A stretch of DNA of 36,738 bases from Peptococcaceae bacterium UBA7185 (GCA_002491065.1 DKVF01000099.1:1736-38473), one strand, 5' to 3'. Counted from the first letter of the stretch, positions 24,079 through 33,085 are shown. Made by a program: numbers and translations. Notes: generated from the letters alone by a model not told the origin.

Positions 24079-25113
24079 ATGGAATGCGAGCCATTGGTGA
24101 GTGTGATTGTGCCTGTCTATAATGCATCTGCCTATCTGGAGCGTTGCATCAACAGCATTTTGCAGCAGACCTATCAAAATATTGAGTTGATTTTGGTGAA
24201 TGATGGCAGTACCGATGACAGTTTACAGATTTGCCGACGGTATGCGCGGCAGGATTCCCGCGTCTCGGTAATTGACCAATGCAATCGTGGTGTATCAGAA
24301 AGCCGCAATGCTGGCATGGCGCGCGCCAAGGGTATTTATCTTCAATTTGCCGACAGTGATGACTGGCTGGTTCCCACTGCGACAGAGCGGATGGTGGAAA
24401 AAGCTGAACAGGAGCAGTGTCAACTTGTCATTGCGCCTTTTTATCGCGTGGTAGGGCGTATGCTGATTGTGAATGGTCATATTCGTACGGAAGAAAAAAT
24501 TTCACTGCAGGATTTTGCGCTGCAGATGTTGATGAAAGCGCCCGCTAATTTTTATTATGGCGTGATGTGGAACAAGCTCTATCGCCGCGATTTGATTGAC
24601 TTGTACAAACTGCGCTGTGAACCGGATATTACCTGGTGTGAGGATTTTATTTTTAATCTTCATTATCTGCAGCACGTACAGCAAATCTATGTTTTACAGC
24701 AGCCGGTCTATTATTATGTAAAACGCAAGGGCAGTCTGGTGAGTACAGAGCTGCACAGCAGCAATGTGTATGAGATGAAACGGAGTGTATTTGAACATTA
24801 CCGTGCTTTTTATGATGCCCTTGGTTTGTATGATGACTATCGCGGCGCCATAAATGGTTTCATGGTGTCCATTACGACAGACAGTCTGTTCCGTTTGCCC
24901 AGCGGAGTGATTGACAAAGAAGGGGACGAGATATTCTTTGAGGATTACAGTAAAAGGATAGCACGAGCAGGGGAAGAACAGCTGCCATGGAGAAGGAATA
25001 AAGGATGGGGCGCAATGATTTCTCAGTTGGGGAGCAGGGATGCAGATGAAAAGAAAACAAGGAAATTGGAAAGAAAAAAGGGCGGCGCTAAAGAAACAGT
25101 GCCGCGAAAATAA
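24079..25113 (+). CDS. GT2-family glycosyltransferase
   Basis: A 344-residue cytosolic GT-A glycosyltransferase of family 2. The N-terminal domain contains VSVIVPVYNASAYLERCINS, LVNDGSTDDS, RGVSESRNAGMARAKG and the metal-binding FADSDDWLVP near 85-94. The remainder is typical of capsular or wall polysaccharide transferases (MWNKLYRRDL, CEDFIFNL). The sugar and acceptor are not evident. I prefer the ATG at 24079 because GGAGAAGG lies 11 bases upstream, over the TTG at 24049. The last 24 codons, a very basic tail, overlap the start of the next gene in another frame. Confidence 0.9.
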   Translation: MECEPLVSVIVPVYNASAYLERCINSILQQTYQNIELILVNDGSTDDSLQICRRYARQDSRVSVIDQCNRGVSESRNAGMARAKGIYLQFADSDDWLVPTATERMVEKAEQEQCQLVIAPFYRVVGRMLIVNGHIRTEEKISLQDFALQMLMKAPANFYYGVMWNKLYRRDLIDLYKLRCEPDITWCEDFIFNLHYLQHVQQIYVLQQPVYYYVKRKGSLVSTELHSSNVYEMKRSVFEHYRAFYDALGLYDDYRGAINGFMVSITTDSLFRLPSGVIDKEGDEIFFEDYSKRIARAGEEQLPWRRNKGWGAMISQLGSRDADEKKTRKLERKKGGAKETVPRK

Positions 25114-25879
25114 AACAGCATTTGGGTTGTATCTGATTTTGCGGACTTTGGTAATTATCGTGATGATTGCCCAATTTTTTAATGGCAACTATGAAAATGT
25201 GTTTTTGTGCATTTTGACATTGATTTTATTTTTGGTGCCCAGTTTTATTCAGATGAACTATCATATCAAGTTGCCTGACACGTTGGAAGTTATTATTTTA
25301 CTGTTCATTTTTGCTGCGGAGATTTTGGGTGAAATTCATGCGTTTTATCTCGAATTTCCTTTCTGGGACACCATGCTGCACACGCTCAATGGCTTTTTGG
25401 CGGCAGCAATCGGATTTTCCATGGTAGATATCCTGAATCGCACAGAACGGTTCAGTTTTAAATTGGCGCCTATCTATATGAGTATTGTGGCATTCTGTTT
25501 TTCCATGACCATCGGTGTGATGTGGGAATTTTTTGAATTTTTTATGGACCAGTTTTTTATGCTGGATATGCAGAAAGATACAGTGATTCATACCATTTCT
25601 TCTGTCATGCTGGATCCTACCAACAGCAATCGACCGGTGATGATTGCTGATATTGCAGAGGTTACGGTAAATGGACAGCCTCTGGGGATAGATGGATATT
25701 TGGATATTGGGCTGATTGATACCATGAAAGATTTGATGGTAAACTTTATCGGTGCGGTGGTATTCTCTACCATTGGCTATTTTTATATAAAATATCGGGG
25801 AAAACTGCGGTTCGCCAGCCGTTTTATTCCCAAGGTTGCAGCAAAAGAGGATGACAAAAAACGTAAATATATTGAGTAG
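25046..25879 (+). CDS. DUF2238-like multi-pass membrane protein
   Basis: About 277 residues with seven hydrophobic segments. The family pattern is visible as WDTMLHTLNGFLAAAIGFSMVD near 113-134 followed by IGVMWEFFEFFMDQFF near 160-175, where the conserved Asp, His, Trp and Glu sit at membrane borders. A soluble insert (about 175-230) precedes a final helix and a basic C terminus. The function of DUF2238/YjdF-type proteins is unknown. It begins inside the glycosyltransferase gene (68-74 base overlap), so the two are co-expressed. ATG 25040 and ATG 25046 are both possible; the upstream GGGGAGCAGGG fits either. Confidence 0.8.
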   Translation: MKRKQGNWKEKRAALKKQCRENKTAFGLYLILRTLVIIVMIAQFFNGNYENVFLCILTLILFLVPSFIQMNYHIKLPDTLEVIILLFIFAAEILGEIHAFYLEFPFWDTMLHTLNGFLAAAIGFSMVDILNRTERFSFKLAPIYMSIVAFCFSMTIGVMWEFFEFFMDQFFMLDMQKDTVIHTISSVMLDPTNSNRPVMIADIAEVTVNGQPLGIDGYLDIGLIDTMKDLMVNFIGAVVFSTIGYFYIKYRGKLRFASRFIPKVAAKEDDKKRKYIE

Positions 25880-25965
25880 GATTCTTGTTGTGCACCGGTT
25901 TATAGTTTTGTGGCAGATAAAAAATGATGCGTATGGCTTTTAGCGCAATGTATTTGACATGACGG

Positions 25966-25995
25966 AAAACAGCCGACTTTAAGCCGGCTGTTTTA
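25966..25995. terminator. Bidirectional terminator
   Basis: AAAACAGCCGAC and GCCGGCTGTTTT pair with one mismatch around a six-base loop. A T tract occurs on either strand, so it can end both the glycosyltransferase/DUF2238 transcript and the convergent lipoprotein transcript. Confidence 0.8.
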
Positions 25996-26011
25996 AGAGA
26001 GGGATAGTTTC

Positions 26012-26584
26012 TTATTCTTTCGTTGGTGTGACGCGTACAAAAAGATTTTCCAATTCTTCTGCAAAGCCGGAGATGGGTTTTCCGTTGGCGATATCTTCCC
26101 CGATTTCTTTCATACGAGTGAAGGTATCGGCATCTTCCATCACGTACACGGTGTCAATTTCCGTGTCTGTCTTTTTCACAACCTGGCTGATTTCCTCTTT
26201 TAATGTAGCGGACTCTGCGGTATCTGCCGTTTCGTCAATGGCTACAGATACATAAGCCATTTTTTCAGAGATGACAGTGCGTGCGTCTTTTACCTGCGCC
26301 ACTTGTTCCACTACGGCATCAGCGATTTTTTCTGCCCTTTGGTTCAAATCGCTATTGTCGACGGTACGGTCAGTAGGGTTGGCAGCGGCGTTATCCTGTT
26401 GGTTTTGCATGTTGGTCTTGTCTTTTTCGTTGGTAGTGTTATTTTGCTCTGTGTCAGTCTGATTATTGGTAGCTGGCGGCGTTTGCTGGCTGTTGTTTTT
26501 ATTGCTGCAGCCGGTAAAGACTAGGCAGGAAACGCAAAGTAACGCAACGGATAACACAAAAAATTTCTTCTTTCGAGAAAACAT
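26012..26584 (-). CDS. YhcN/YlaJ-family sporulation-type lipoprotein
   Basis: A 190-residue lipoprotein. The signal peptide has a Lys-rich start and a lipobox ending VFTGC (C26). Residues 27-75 are a low-complexity Asn/Gln/Thr linker, and the YhcN/YlaJ domain follows (DLNQRAEKIADAVVEQV, DARTVISEKMAYVSVAID, VYVMEDADTFTRM). In Bacillus such proteins are made in the forespore and sit in the inner spore membrane. Here it supports a spore-forming ancestry. AAAGGAGG precedes the ATG on the reverse strand. It is monocistronic and divergent from the flavoprotein gene. Confidence 0.85.
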   Translation of the reverse strand: MFSRKKKFFVLSVALLCVSCLVFTGCSNKNNSQQTPPATNNQTDTEQNNTTNEKDKTNMQNQQDNAAANPTDRTVDNSDLNQRAEKIADAVVEQVAQVKDARTVISEKMAYVSVAIDETADTAESATLKEEISQVVKKTDTEIDTVYVMEDADTFTRMKEIGEDIANGKPISGFAEELENLFVRVTPTKE

Positions 26585-26729
26585 ATCTTGACCTCCTTTG
26601 TTTCAATGGCTATAGTATTTGACAAAACCATATTTCTATACGGTGTTTTTTCTAAAAAAATAAAATTTTTTATTTTACTTGCAGGATCGCAAAATAAAGC
26701 AAGAAAGCTTGGGGAAATGGAGAGGGCAG

Positions 26730-27995
26730 ATGATGGAACAACAGGTATTGATTATCGGTGGCGGCGCCAGCGGAATGATGGCAGCCATTACGGCAGCGGA
26801 GCAGGGTGCGACAGTGACGCTTTTGGAGAAGAATGACCGTCTGGGCAAAAAAATGCTGATCAGCGGAAAAGGCCGCTGCAATGTCACGACGGCCAAAGAG
26901 CGGGAGGAAATTATAGCCAGTTTTTTGCACAACGGAAAATTTTTATATACTGCCTTGAGTCGATTTTCCAATACGCAGGTGCAGGCGTTTTTTGAAGAGG
27001 CTGGCGTACCGCTGAAGGTGGAGCGAGGGCAGAGAGTGTTTCCGGTGTCAGACCAGTCTAAAGATATTGTGAATGCTTTGCGGCGAAAATTGCAGCAGCT
27101 GCATGTGGATTTATGGCTGAATACGACGGTAAAAGAGATTCTGGTGGAGGATGGCAGAGCTGTGGGCGTACAGCTGCTGAATGGACGCAAATTGTACGCA
27201 GAGCATATCATTGTGGCCACCGGCGGCGCGTCCTATCCCGGCACCGGCTCCACAGGAGATGGGTATCGTTTTGCCCAAAAAGCCGGCCATGCCATCATAC
27301 CTTTGCGTCCCTCGCTGATTCCGCTGGAGTGCAGAGAACCATGGGTAAAAGAGTTGCAGGGATTGAGTCTGAAAAACGTAACATTTACCATAGAGAATCA
27401 GCAGGGCAAAAAGCTGGCGCAGGAATTCGGTGAAATGCTGTTTACCCATTTCGGTGTGTCCGGACCAATCGTATTATCTACCAGCTATAAAGCGGTGGAT
27501 TATTGGCAAAAACAAAAAGAGCCTCTGATTGGTGCAGTCGATTTCAAACCGGCATTGAGCGCAGAAAAATTGGATGCACGGTTTTTGCGGGAAATTGGGG
27601 AGCAAAATAAAAAGCAGTTAAAAAACAGTTTACATACCTTGATGCCTGCCAAGCTGATACCGGTGTTTATCCGATGCTGTGGAATTTCCGGGGAAAAGGA
27701 ACTGCATCAGATTACTCGGGAAGAGCGGCAGCGCATGGTGGAGATGCTGAAAAACTTTCGGTTTACGCTGACAAAAGCGCGTCCTTTGGAGGAGGCCATT
27801 GTCACCGCAGGCGGCGTGTGTGTAAAAGAAGTTTCACCAAAAACTATGGAGAGCAGATTGGTGCAAAATTTGTATTTTGTCGGTGAAGTTTTGGATATTG
27901 ATGGGATGACAGGCGGATTTAATCTGCAAGCTGCTTTTTCCACAGGATATTTAGCGGGGAGTGCTTGCACAAATAATGATTCTGCATTAAAATAA
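26730..27995 (+). CDS. BaiN/HI0933-family flavoprotein (NAD(P)/FAD-dependent oxidoreductase)
   Basis: A 421-residue protein of the HI0933/BaiN family. FAD binding is shown by VLIIGGGASGMMAAITAAEQGA at the N terminus, followed by LGKKMLISGKGRCNVT near 45, VATGGASYPGTGSTGDGYRFA near 165 and the C-terminal EVLDIDGMTGGFNLQAAFSTG, which completes the flavin site. BaiN itself acts in bile-acid 7-dehydroxylation, but most family members are housekeeping proteins of unknown role and nothing here suggests bile acids. I chose the ATG at 26730 (next ATG 26733) because GGAGAGGG lies just upstream. It leads an operon with Lin0512 and cmk. Confidence 0.9.
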   Translation: MMEQQVLIIGGGASGMMAAITAAEQGATVTLLEKNDRLGKKMLISGKGRCNVTTAKEREEIIASFLHNGKFLYTALSRFSNTQVQAFFEEAGVPLKVERGQRVFPVSDQSKDIVNALRRKLQQLHVDLWLNTTVKEILVEDGRAVGVQLLNGRKLYAEHIIVATGGASYPGTGSTGDGYRFAQKAGHAIIPLRPSLIPLECREPWVKELQGLSLKNVTFTIENQQGKKLAQEFGEMLFTHFGVSGPIVLSTSYKAVDYWQKQKEPLIGAVDFKPALSAEKLDARFLREIGEQNKKQLKNSLHTLMPAKLIPVFIRCCGISGEKELHQITREERQRMVEMLKNFRFTLTKARPLEEAIVTAGGVCVKEVSPKTMESRLVQNLYFVGEVLDIDGMTGGFNLQAAFSTGYLAGSACTNNDSALK

Positions 27996-28023
27996 AAGAA
28001 ATATATAATAATGAGGTGAAGTT

Positions 28024-28437
28024 ATGGCCTACGGCAGTAAAGAAATTGCCAGAACTGCGTTGCGCATTGCGCTGACAGAAACGCGGGAAGAAGAAAATCA
28101 GGAAAAAAGAAAAATTTTGGCTCAGGGCATTAAAGTGGGAGCAGTGGATTTTGGCGGCGAATATCTTGCTTCCATTAATAAGATCGTAGAGCATGCCATT
28201 GTGGCAGGAAAACGGGAAGGCATTATCGGCGATACCCATTCAGAAGAGGGTGCCATTGCAGGAGCTACCAGAGAAGCCTTATCACAAATTCAAAACAAAG
28301 CCATTGGTCTGAATGTAGGTGGAAAATTGGGGATTGCCCGTTTTCAGGATCATCTGAGTATCGCAGTATTTCTGGGCGTGGGCCTGCTGCATTTGGATGA
28401 GGTTGCAGTGGGACTGGCGCACAGAACCATATCCTGA
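28024..28437 (+). CDS. Lin0512-family protein
   Basis: A 137-residue soluble protein that I recognise as the Lin0512 conserved hypothetical family: short, with an N-terminal helix, then KVGAVDFGGEYLASINKIVEHAI and the Gly-rich RFQDHLSIAVFLGVGLLHLDEVAVGLAHR near the C terminus. No enzymatic motif is evident. AATGAGGTG precedes the ATG. It lies 28 bases after the flavoprotein and 26 bases before cmk, so it is translated from the same messenger. No function is established that I know of. Confidence 0.82.
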   Translation: MAYGSKEIARTALRIALTETREEENQEKRKILAQGIKVGAVDFGGEYLASINKIVEHAIVAGKREGIIGDTHSEEGAIAGATREALSQIQNKAIGLNVGGKLGIARFQDHLSIAVFLGVGLLHLDEVAVGLAHRTIS

Positions 28438-28463
28438 TAGCTGCCCAATATGGAGGAACAACT

Positions 28464-29129
28464 ATGAAAGAGACGTTACAGATTGCCATTGACGGTCCTG
28501 CCGGAGCGGGAAAAAGCTCGGTGGCAAAGGCATTGGCGAAACGGCTGGGCTGCATTTATCTGGATACCGGTGCAATGTATCGGGCTGTTACCTGGTTTGC
28601 CATGCAGGAGCAGGTGCCATTGGAAGATGCTCCTGCCATGGAGGCATTGCTGGAAAAAATTCAACTGGAGTTTAAGGAGGAGCCTGAAGGGCAGCACCTG
28701 TATTGCAATGGAGTGGATATCACAGAGGCAATTCGGACGACAGAGATCTCAGCCAATGTGTCAGCGGTGGCGATGCTGCCCTCTGTGCGGGAAGCCATGG
28801 TGGCGCAGCAGCAGAAAATTGCTGCCGATTGCAATGTGCTGATGGATGGACGGGACATCGGGACTACAGTATTACCTGATGCCCGGTACAAATTTTTTTT
28901 GACAGCATCCTTGGAAGAAAGAGCACGTCGGCGCTGTTTAGAACTGCAACAAAAAGGAATTGCAGTAGACTTGGAGCAAATGAAACACGATATCGCTTTG
29001 CGGGATGAAAAAGATTCCAAAAGAGCTGTTTCACCGCTGGTACAGGCGACGGATGCAGAGCGGATTGATACAAGTGATATGACTTTGGAAGAAGTTGTAG
29101 AAAAACTTTTTGCGAAGATTGCAAAATAA
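28464..29129 (+). CDS. cmk: Cytidylate kinase
   Basis: A 221-residue CMP/dCMP kinase supplying CDP and dCDP. The P-loop IDGPAGAGKSSVAKALAKRLG is at residues 8-28, DTGAMYRAVTW follows, and LMDGRDIGTTVLPDARYKFFL near 130-150 and the DEKDSKRAVSPL lid near 185 complete the family pattern. ATGGAGGAAC precedes the ATG. The order cmk then ispH-rpsA is common in Clostridia and Negativicutes. Confidence 0.97.
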   Translation: MKETLQIAIDGPAGAGKSSVAKALAKRLGCIYLDTGAMYRAVTWFAMQEQVPLEDAPAMEALLEKIQLEFKEEPEGQHLYCNGVDITEAIRTTEISANVSAVAMLPSVREAMVAQQQKIAADCNVLMDGRDIGTTVLPDARYKFFLTASLEERARRRCLELQQKGIAVDLEQMKHDIALRDEKDSKRAVSPLVQATDAERIDTSDMTLEEVVEKLFAKIAK

Positions 29130-29132
29130 CTA

Positions 29133-29161
29133 TTTCACTTCCAGCGTTTATCCGTTATAAT
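29133..29161 (+). promoter_or_regulatory. Promoter of ispH-rpsA
   Basis: TTTCAC (29133-29138), 17 bases, then TATAAT (29156-29161), about 40 bases before the GTG start. It would give the fusion gene a transcript independent of cmk. Confidence 0.55.
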
Positions 29162-29200
29162 AGAATGGTAAATGATTAATTTTAAGAAGGAGCTGATGAA

Positions 29201-31201
29201 GTGAACTTTCAGATAGCTCCCCATGCAGGTTTCTGTTTTGGTGTGAAAATGGCCATCCAAAAAGGTGAGGAATTGGTCAGAAGCGGGCATGTACCAATTG
29301 CCACGCTTGGTCCCCTGATTCACAATCCGCAGGAGGTAAAACGTCTGGAGAGTTTAGGCATCTATGCCAAAGATTCCTTTGAAGAGATTGACGAAAAAAT
29401 TGTGTTGATCCGCACCCATGGCGTTGCCCCCTCTGTTTATGAAGAAGCCGAGAAACGGGGGCTTGAGCTTTATGATTGTACTTGTCCCTTTGTGAATAAA
29501 GTACAGAAAATCGCACATGAACACAGCCAGAACGGCTATCTTGTACTGATTCTGGGAAACCGTAACCATCCGGAGGTGCAGGGCATTTTAGGATGGGCGG
29601 GCAATAAGGGCATTGCTTTTCAGGAGATTACTGAATTAAAAGAGACGGCGTTAAAAGGATGTAAAGTATGCCTGGTAGCTCAAACTACGGAAAACCCGGA
29701 GCGTTTTTCCAAAGCTGTACAAGCTTTGGAGCAGTACGAGCTGGAAGAACTGGCGGTATTCAATACCATTTGTTCCGCTACAAGGGAGCGACAAAGCGCT
29801 GCCCTGGAACTGGCGCGAACGGTGGATTTAATGCTGGTAGTTGGCGGGCTGAACAGCGCCAACACACAGAAACTGGCAAACATTTGCCGGCAGAATGGCT
29901 GCCGCACTGAACATATCGAATCAGCTGACGAAATTGATTTGCATTGGTTTGATGATGTAAAAAATGTGGGAATAACAGCAGGTGCATCAACGCCTGACTG
30001 GATTATTAGGGAGGTTACTTTAGAAATGGAAGAATTAATGACAATGGAACAGGGCTTGGAAAGCTACGGTGTTTTGGGAGAGGTAGGCAGACACGATATC
30101 GTGACCGGTACTGTAGTAAAAGTAAGTGATGATGAAGTCCTGGTTGATATCGGAGGAAAATCAGAAGGTATCGTTCCAGTCCGTGAACTGAGCTTTACAA
30201 AAAATGTAAAACCAGAAGAAGTAGTAAAAGTTGGTGACGAAATCCGCGTGATGGTCATCAAAGAAGACAGCGAAGGCAACATCATGCTTTCCAAGAAAAG
30301 AGTAGATCAGGCTGATGCAATGGAAAAACTGGAAACCATCTACAAAGAAAACCAGACCATTGAAGCGCCTGTTGTGGATGTCGTAAAAGGCGGCGTGATT
30401 GTAGATATCGGGACCAGAGGATTTGTACCGGCATCTCGCCTGGATATCAAATTTATTCAGGATATCAAATCTTTTGTAGGACAGACATTACAGTTCAAAA
30501 TTATTAAATTTGAACCAGAAGCCAGAAAAATCGTACTTTCCCGTCGTGAAATTCTGGAAGAAGAAGAAAAAGCACGCAAAGAACAGGTTTGGAACTCCAT
30601 TGAAGAAGGACAGACAAGAAAAGGTGTTGTACGCCGGTTGGCTGCGTTTGGCGCTTTTGTAGATCTGGGCGGCGTGGACGGCCTGCTGCATGTATCCGAA
30701 ATGGGCTGGGGTCGTGTAAAAAATCCTGCTGATGTGGTAAAAGAAGGTCAGGAAATCGAAGTATACATTTTGAAAGTAGACAAAGATAAAGAAAAGATTT
30801 CTCTGGGTCTGAAACAGTTGATTCCAAATCCATGGGATACAGCTGCTGAAAAATATGCAGTGGACACCATTGTAACCGGTAAAGTGGTACGCATTGTACC
30901 ATTTGGTGCATTTGTAATGCTGGAAGACGGTGTAGACGGTCTGGTTCATATTTCTCAGATTTCCTGGGAACGCGTAGAAAAAGTAGAAGATGCTTTGCAG
31001 ATTGGTCAGGAAGTCAACGCAAAAATATTGGAGCTGGATGTAGAAAACAAAAAAATCAGCCTGAGCATCAAACAGACTACCGAGAGACCTGCAAAAGAAG
31101 CGCCAGCAGCTGCTGCCACAGAAGAAAAAGAGCCGGAAGAAGAAATTCCTGTTGTACAGGAAGCTATGGGCAGCACCATTGGCGATATGTTTAACAACTA
31201 A
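29201..31201 (+). CDS. ispH: Bifunctional IspH / ribosomal protein S1 fusion
   Basis: A 666-residue fusion. Residues 1-280 are 4-hydroxy-3-methylbut-2-enyl diphosphate reductase, the last step of the MEP isoprenoid pathway; the three [4Fe-4S] cysteines lie in HAGFCFGVKMA, YDCTCPFVNKV and FNTICSATRERQ. Residues about 290-630 contain four S1 RNA-binding repeats (HDIVTGTVVKVSDDEVLVDIG, APVVDVVKGGVIVDIG, RKGVVRRLAAFGAFVDLGG, VTGKVVRIVPFGAFVMLEDG), then an acidic, Ala-rich tail. The GTG start follows AAGGAG. This fusion is known in Clostridia and Negativicutes. The S1 half has the codon bias of a highly expressed protein while the IspH half does not, and a GGGAGG plus in-frame ATG lie at the border (30009-30028). 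Confidence 0.96.
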   Translation: MNFQIAPHAGFCFGVKMAIQKGEELVRSGHVPIATLGPLIHNPQEVKRLESLGIYAKDSFEEIDEKIVLIRTHGVAPSVYEEAEKRGLELYDCTCPFVNKVQKIAHEHSQNGYLVLILGNRNHPEVQGILGWAGNKGIAFQEITELKETALKGCKVCLVAQTTENPERFSKAVQALEQYELEELAVFNTICSATRERQSAALELARTVDLMLVVGGLNSANTQKLANICRQNGCRTEHIESADEIDLHWFDDVKNVGITAGASTPDWIIREVTLEMEELMTMEQGLESYGVLGEVGRHDIVTGTVVKVSDDEVLVDIGGKSEGIVPVRELSFTKNVKPEEVVKVGDEIRVMVIKEDSEGNIMLSKKRVDQADAMEKLETIYKENQTIEAPVVDVVKGGVIVDIGTRGFVPASRLDIKFIQDIKSFVGQTLQFKIIKFEPEARKIVLSRREILEEEEKARKEQVWNSIEEGQTRKGVVRRLAAFGAFVDLGGVDGLLHVSEMGWGRVKNPADVVKEGQEIEVYILKVDKDKEKISLGLKQLIPNPWDTAAEKYAVDTIVTGKVVRIVPFGAFVMLEDGVDGLVHISQISWERVEKVEDALQIGQEVNAKILELDVENKKISLSIKQTTERPAKEAPAAAATEEKEPEEEIPVVQEAMGSTIGDMFNN

Positions 31202-31223
31202 TCTTGTGAGAAACGCATAAATG

Positions 31224-31262
31224 GAATAACGCTATCATTGTCCGGTAGCGTTATTCTTTTTA
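31224..31262 (+). terminator. Terminator of ispH-rpsA
   Basis: GAATAACGCTA (31224-31234) pairs perfectly with TAGCGTTATTC (31246-31256) around an 11-base loop and is followed by a run of Ts. Confidence 0.9.
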
Positions 31263-31309
31263 TCTGTCTCCTCTTCGGGGGACTGGTTTACATAAGCAGG
31301 AGGTGCGCC

Positions 31310-32485
31310 ATGGCCAGTGCAGCGAATATTTTGTTGGTAGATGATCACGAAGTAAATCTGGAATTGCTGGAAGCCTATCTGGAGCTTAGCGGCATTCCCA
31401 TGAATATCTATAAGGCTTATACCTGTGCAGAAGCCTACAAGTGTATTGAACAGGTCAGCCTGGATTTGATATTGCTGGATGTAATGCTGCCTGACGGTTC
31501 AGGATATGACGTCTGCCGTCACTTAAAAGGCTTTCGTCTTTATCAAAACATTCCGGTGATTATCCTTACAGCGCTAAATGATAAACAGAGTATGCTGGAG
31601 GGACTGAAAGCCGGAGCAGATGAATTCCTGACAAAACCGGTGGACAGCCATGAACTGGTTTTGCGGGTAAAAAATCTGTTGAAAATGAAAACCATTGCCA
31701 ATGATCTAGACGAGCGCTATCGACAGCTGCACAATGAGCTGGCAATTGCCACCGAACTGCAGAAAAGCTTTTTGCCGCAGAAAGTGCCTGTGTATGCTGG
31801 GTTGGATATTACGGTATTATATAAACCGAGCAGCTTTATAGGCGGCGACTTTTATGACTTTCTGCCCATTGATGCGCAGCATTTGGGCGTATTGATTTGT
31901 GACGTAAAAGGGCATGGCGTCGCCTCTGCCATGATTACTGCCACCATCAAATTTCAGCTGCATGACCTCGAAGGATATTATCGGGAACCTGCCGCCTTAT
32001 TGACCCAGCTCAACAAGCGGCTGGAGCAATTTTTCAGCAGTACAGCCAACGATTACTTTGTGACAGCTTTCTATGGGGTATTGAATATCGAAACATGGAA
32101 TTTTTGTTACAGCAGTGCCGGGCATAATTCCCCATGCCTGTCAGATTGGGATGAAGTATCTTTTTTAGAAAACGAACAGGGTCTGCCGCTGGGCGTTTTT
32201 TCCCAGACAGCCTATGATCAGCAGCAGGTGACATTGCGGCCGGGGCAGCAATTGTTTTTGTATACAGACGGCATTTTTGAACTGGAATTGCAGGGGAAGG
32301 CGGCCAGAAGCTGCAGCAGCCTGCAGGATCTTTTTGCGGGGCAGGAAGGCATTACCTTAAAAAATATATTGCAGTTGCAGCGACAAATTGAGCAATATGC
32401 GGCAAATCAGCAGATCGCTGATGATATCAATTATATTACCATCCGTATAGATGAGGAGGAAGCGTCGTGTGTCAAGTCATTTTAG
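31310..32485 (+). CDS. Response regulator with PP2C-type (RsbU-like) serine phosphatase output
   Basis: A 391-residue protein. Residues 1-125 are a receiver domain (LLVDDHEV, phospho-acceptor Asp in LILLDVMLPDGSGYD, Lys in FLTKPVDSHE). A short coiled linker (about 130-165) leads to a PP2C/SpoIIE phosphatase domain with metal residues in FIGGDFYDFLPI, CDVKGHGVASAMI and YTDGIFELEL. It should dephosphorylate an anti-sigma antagonist, the obvious candidate being the STAS protein encoded 19 bases into its end. The ATG at 31310 follows AGGAGGTG; the longer frame from 31238 runs through the terminator. No sensor kinase is encoded nearby. Confidence 0.92.
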   Translation: MASAANILLVDDHEVNLELLEAYLELSGIPMNIYKAYTCAEAYKCIEQVSLDLILLDVMLPDGSGYDVCRHLKGFRLYQNIPVIILTALNDKQSMLEGLKAGADEFLTKPVDSHELVLRVKNLLKMKTIANDLDERYRQLHNELAIATELQKSFLPQKVPVYAGLDITVLYKPSSFIGGDFYDFLPIDAQHLGVLICDVKGHGVASAMITATIKFQLHDLEGYYREPAALLTQLNKRLEQFFSSTANDYFVTAFYGVLNIETWNFCYSSAGHNSPCLSDWDEVSFLENEQGLPLGVFSQTAYDQQQVTLRPGQQLFLYTDGIFELELQGKAARSCSSLQDLFAGQEGITLKNILQLQRQIEQYAANQQIADDINYITIRIDEEEASCVKSF

Positions 32486-32811
32486 AAAAACATACAGAGT
32501 ATCTGACAGTGATATTACAGGGTGAGTTGATTCTGGGATGCACCAGTGAGGTAAAAGAAAAAGTAAAGAATTATGCAGAAGAAAACCAAATCTACCATAT
32601 GTTGATTGACCTTTCCCAGGTAAGTTTTATGGATTCCTCCGGTCTGGGCGCGCTGATTGCCTGGTTCAAAATGGCCAACCAGCATCAGGGAAAAGTGATT
32701 TTCTGCGGATTCACAGACTATGTGCGCAAAATCGTAGGCTATGCCAAGCTGGACAAAATTTTTACCATCGCGGACACGCGGGCGAAAGCAGAGGAACTCT
32801 TGCGCGGTTAA
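32467..32811 (+). CDS. Anti-sigma factor antagonist (STAS domain, RsbV/SpoIIAA-like)
   Basis: A 114-residue STAS protein. The phosphorylatable Ser is in LIDLSQVSFMDSSGLGALIAW near 50-70, the hallmark of SpoIIAA/RsbV. When dephosphorylated it would bind an anti-sigma kinase and release a sigma factor. The GTG start at 32467 follows GAGGAGG by six bases and overlaps the phosphatase gene by 19 bases, so the pair is co-translated. The anti-sigma kinase and sigma factor are not in the window. Confidence 0.92.
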   Translation: MCQVILEKHTEYLTVILQGELILGCTSEVKEKVKNYAEENQIYHMLIDLSQVSFMDSSGLGALIAWFKMANQHQGKVIFCGFTDYVRKIVGYAKLDKIFTIADTRAKAEELLRG

Positions 32812-32883
32812 TCAGCAGAGAATAACGGTTTGTCTGGTAACGCCTGCTGCAAAGTGAACAGGACGATAGATTGCCAAAACAAT

Positions 32884-32909
32884 GGCTGCCATAAGGCAGC
32901 TCTTTTTTT
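32884..32909 (+). terminator. Terminator of the RsbU/RsbV-like pair
   Basis: GGCTGCC pairs with GGCAGCT (one G-T pair) around ATAA, and TTTTTTT follows shortly after. Confidence 0.8.
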
Positions 32910-32921
32910 GCAGAATTGTTT

Positions 32922-32951
32922 TTGTACAGTTCCGCAAAATTTTGCTATAAT
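32922..32951 (+). promoter_or_regulatory. Promoter of the deacetylase operon
   Basis: TTGTAC (32922-32927), 18 bases, and a perfect TATAAT (32946-32951) lie 135 bases before the deacetylase ATG. The intervening leader has no clear structure. Confidence 0.55.
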
Positions 32952-33085
32952 TTATCACGATATTTCGCAGAATAAGAAAAGAACACATAAAAATCAAGAT
33001 GAAAAAGAACGTTGCCGTGCCTTTGGCAGACATAAGTTGATTTCCTGCTTCATACAATAAAACCAGAGTATGAGGAGGGAGTTGT

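Noticed and set aside
26730..27995. Bile-acid 7-dehydroxylation gene baiN
   Set aside because: The family match is real, but no other bai genes are present and the gene sits in a housekeeping operon with cmk, so the symbol would be misleading.
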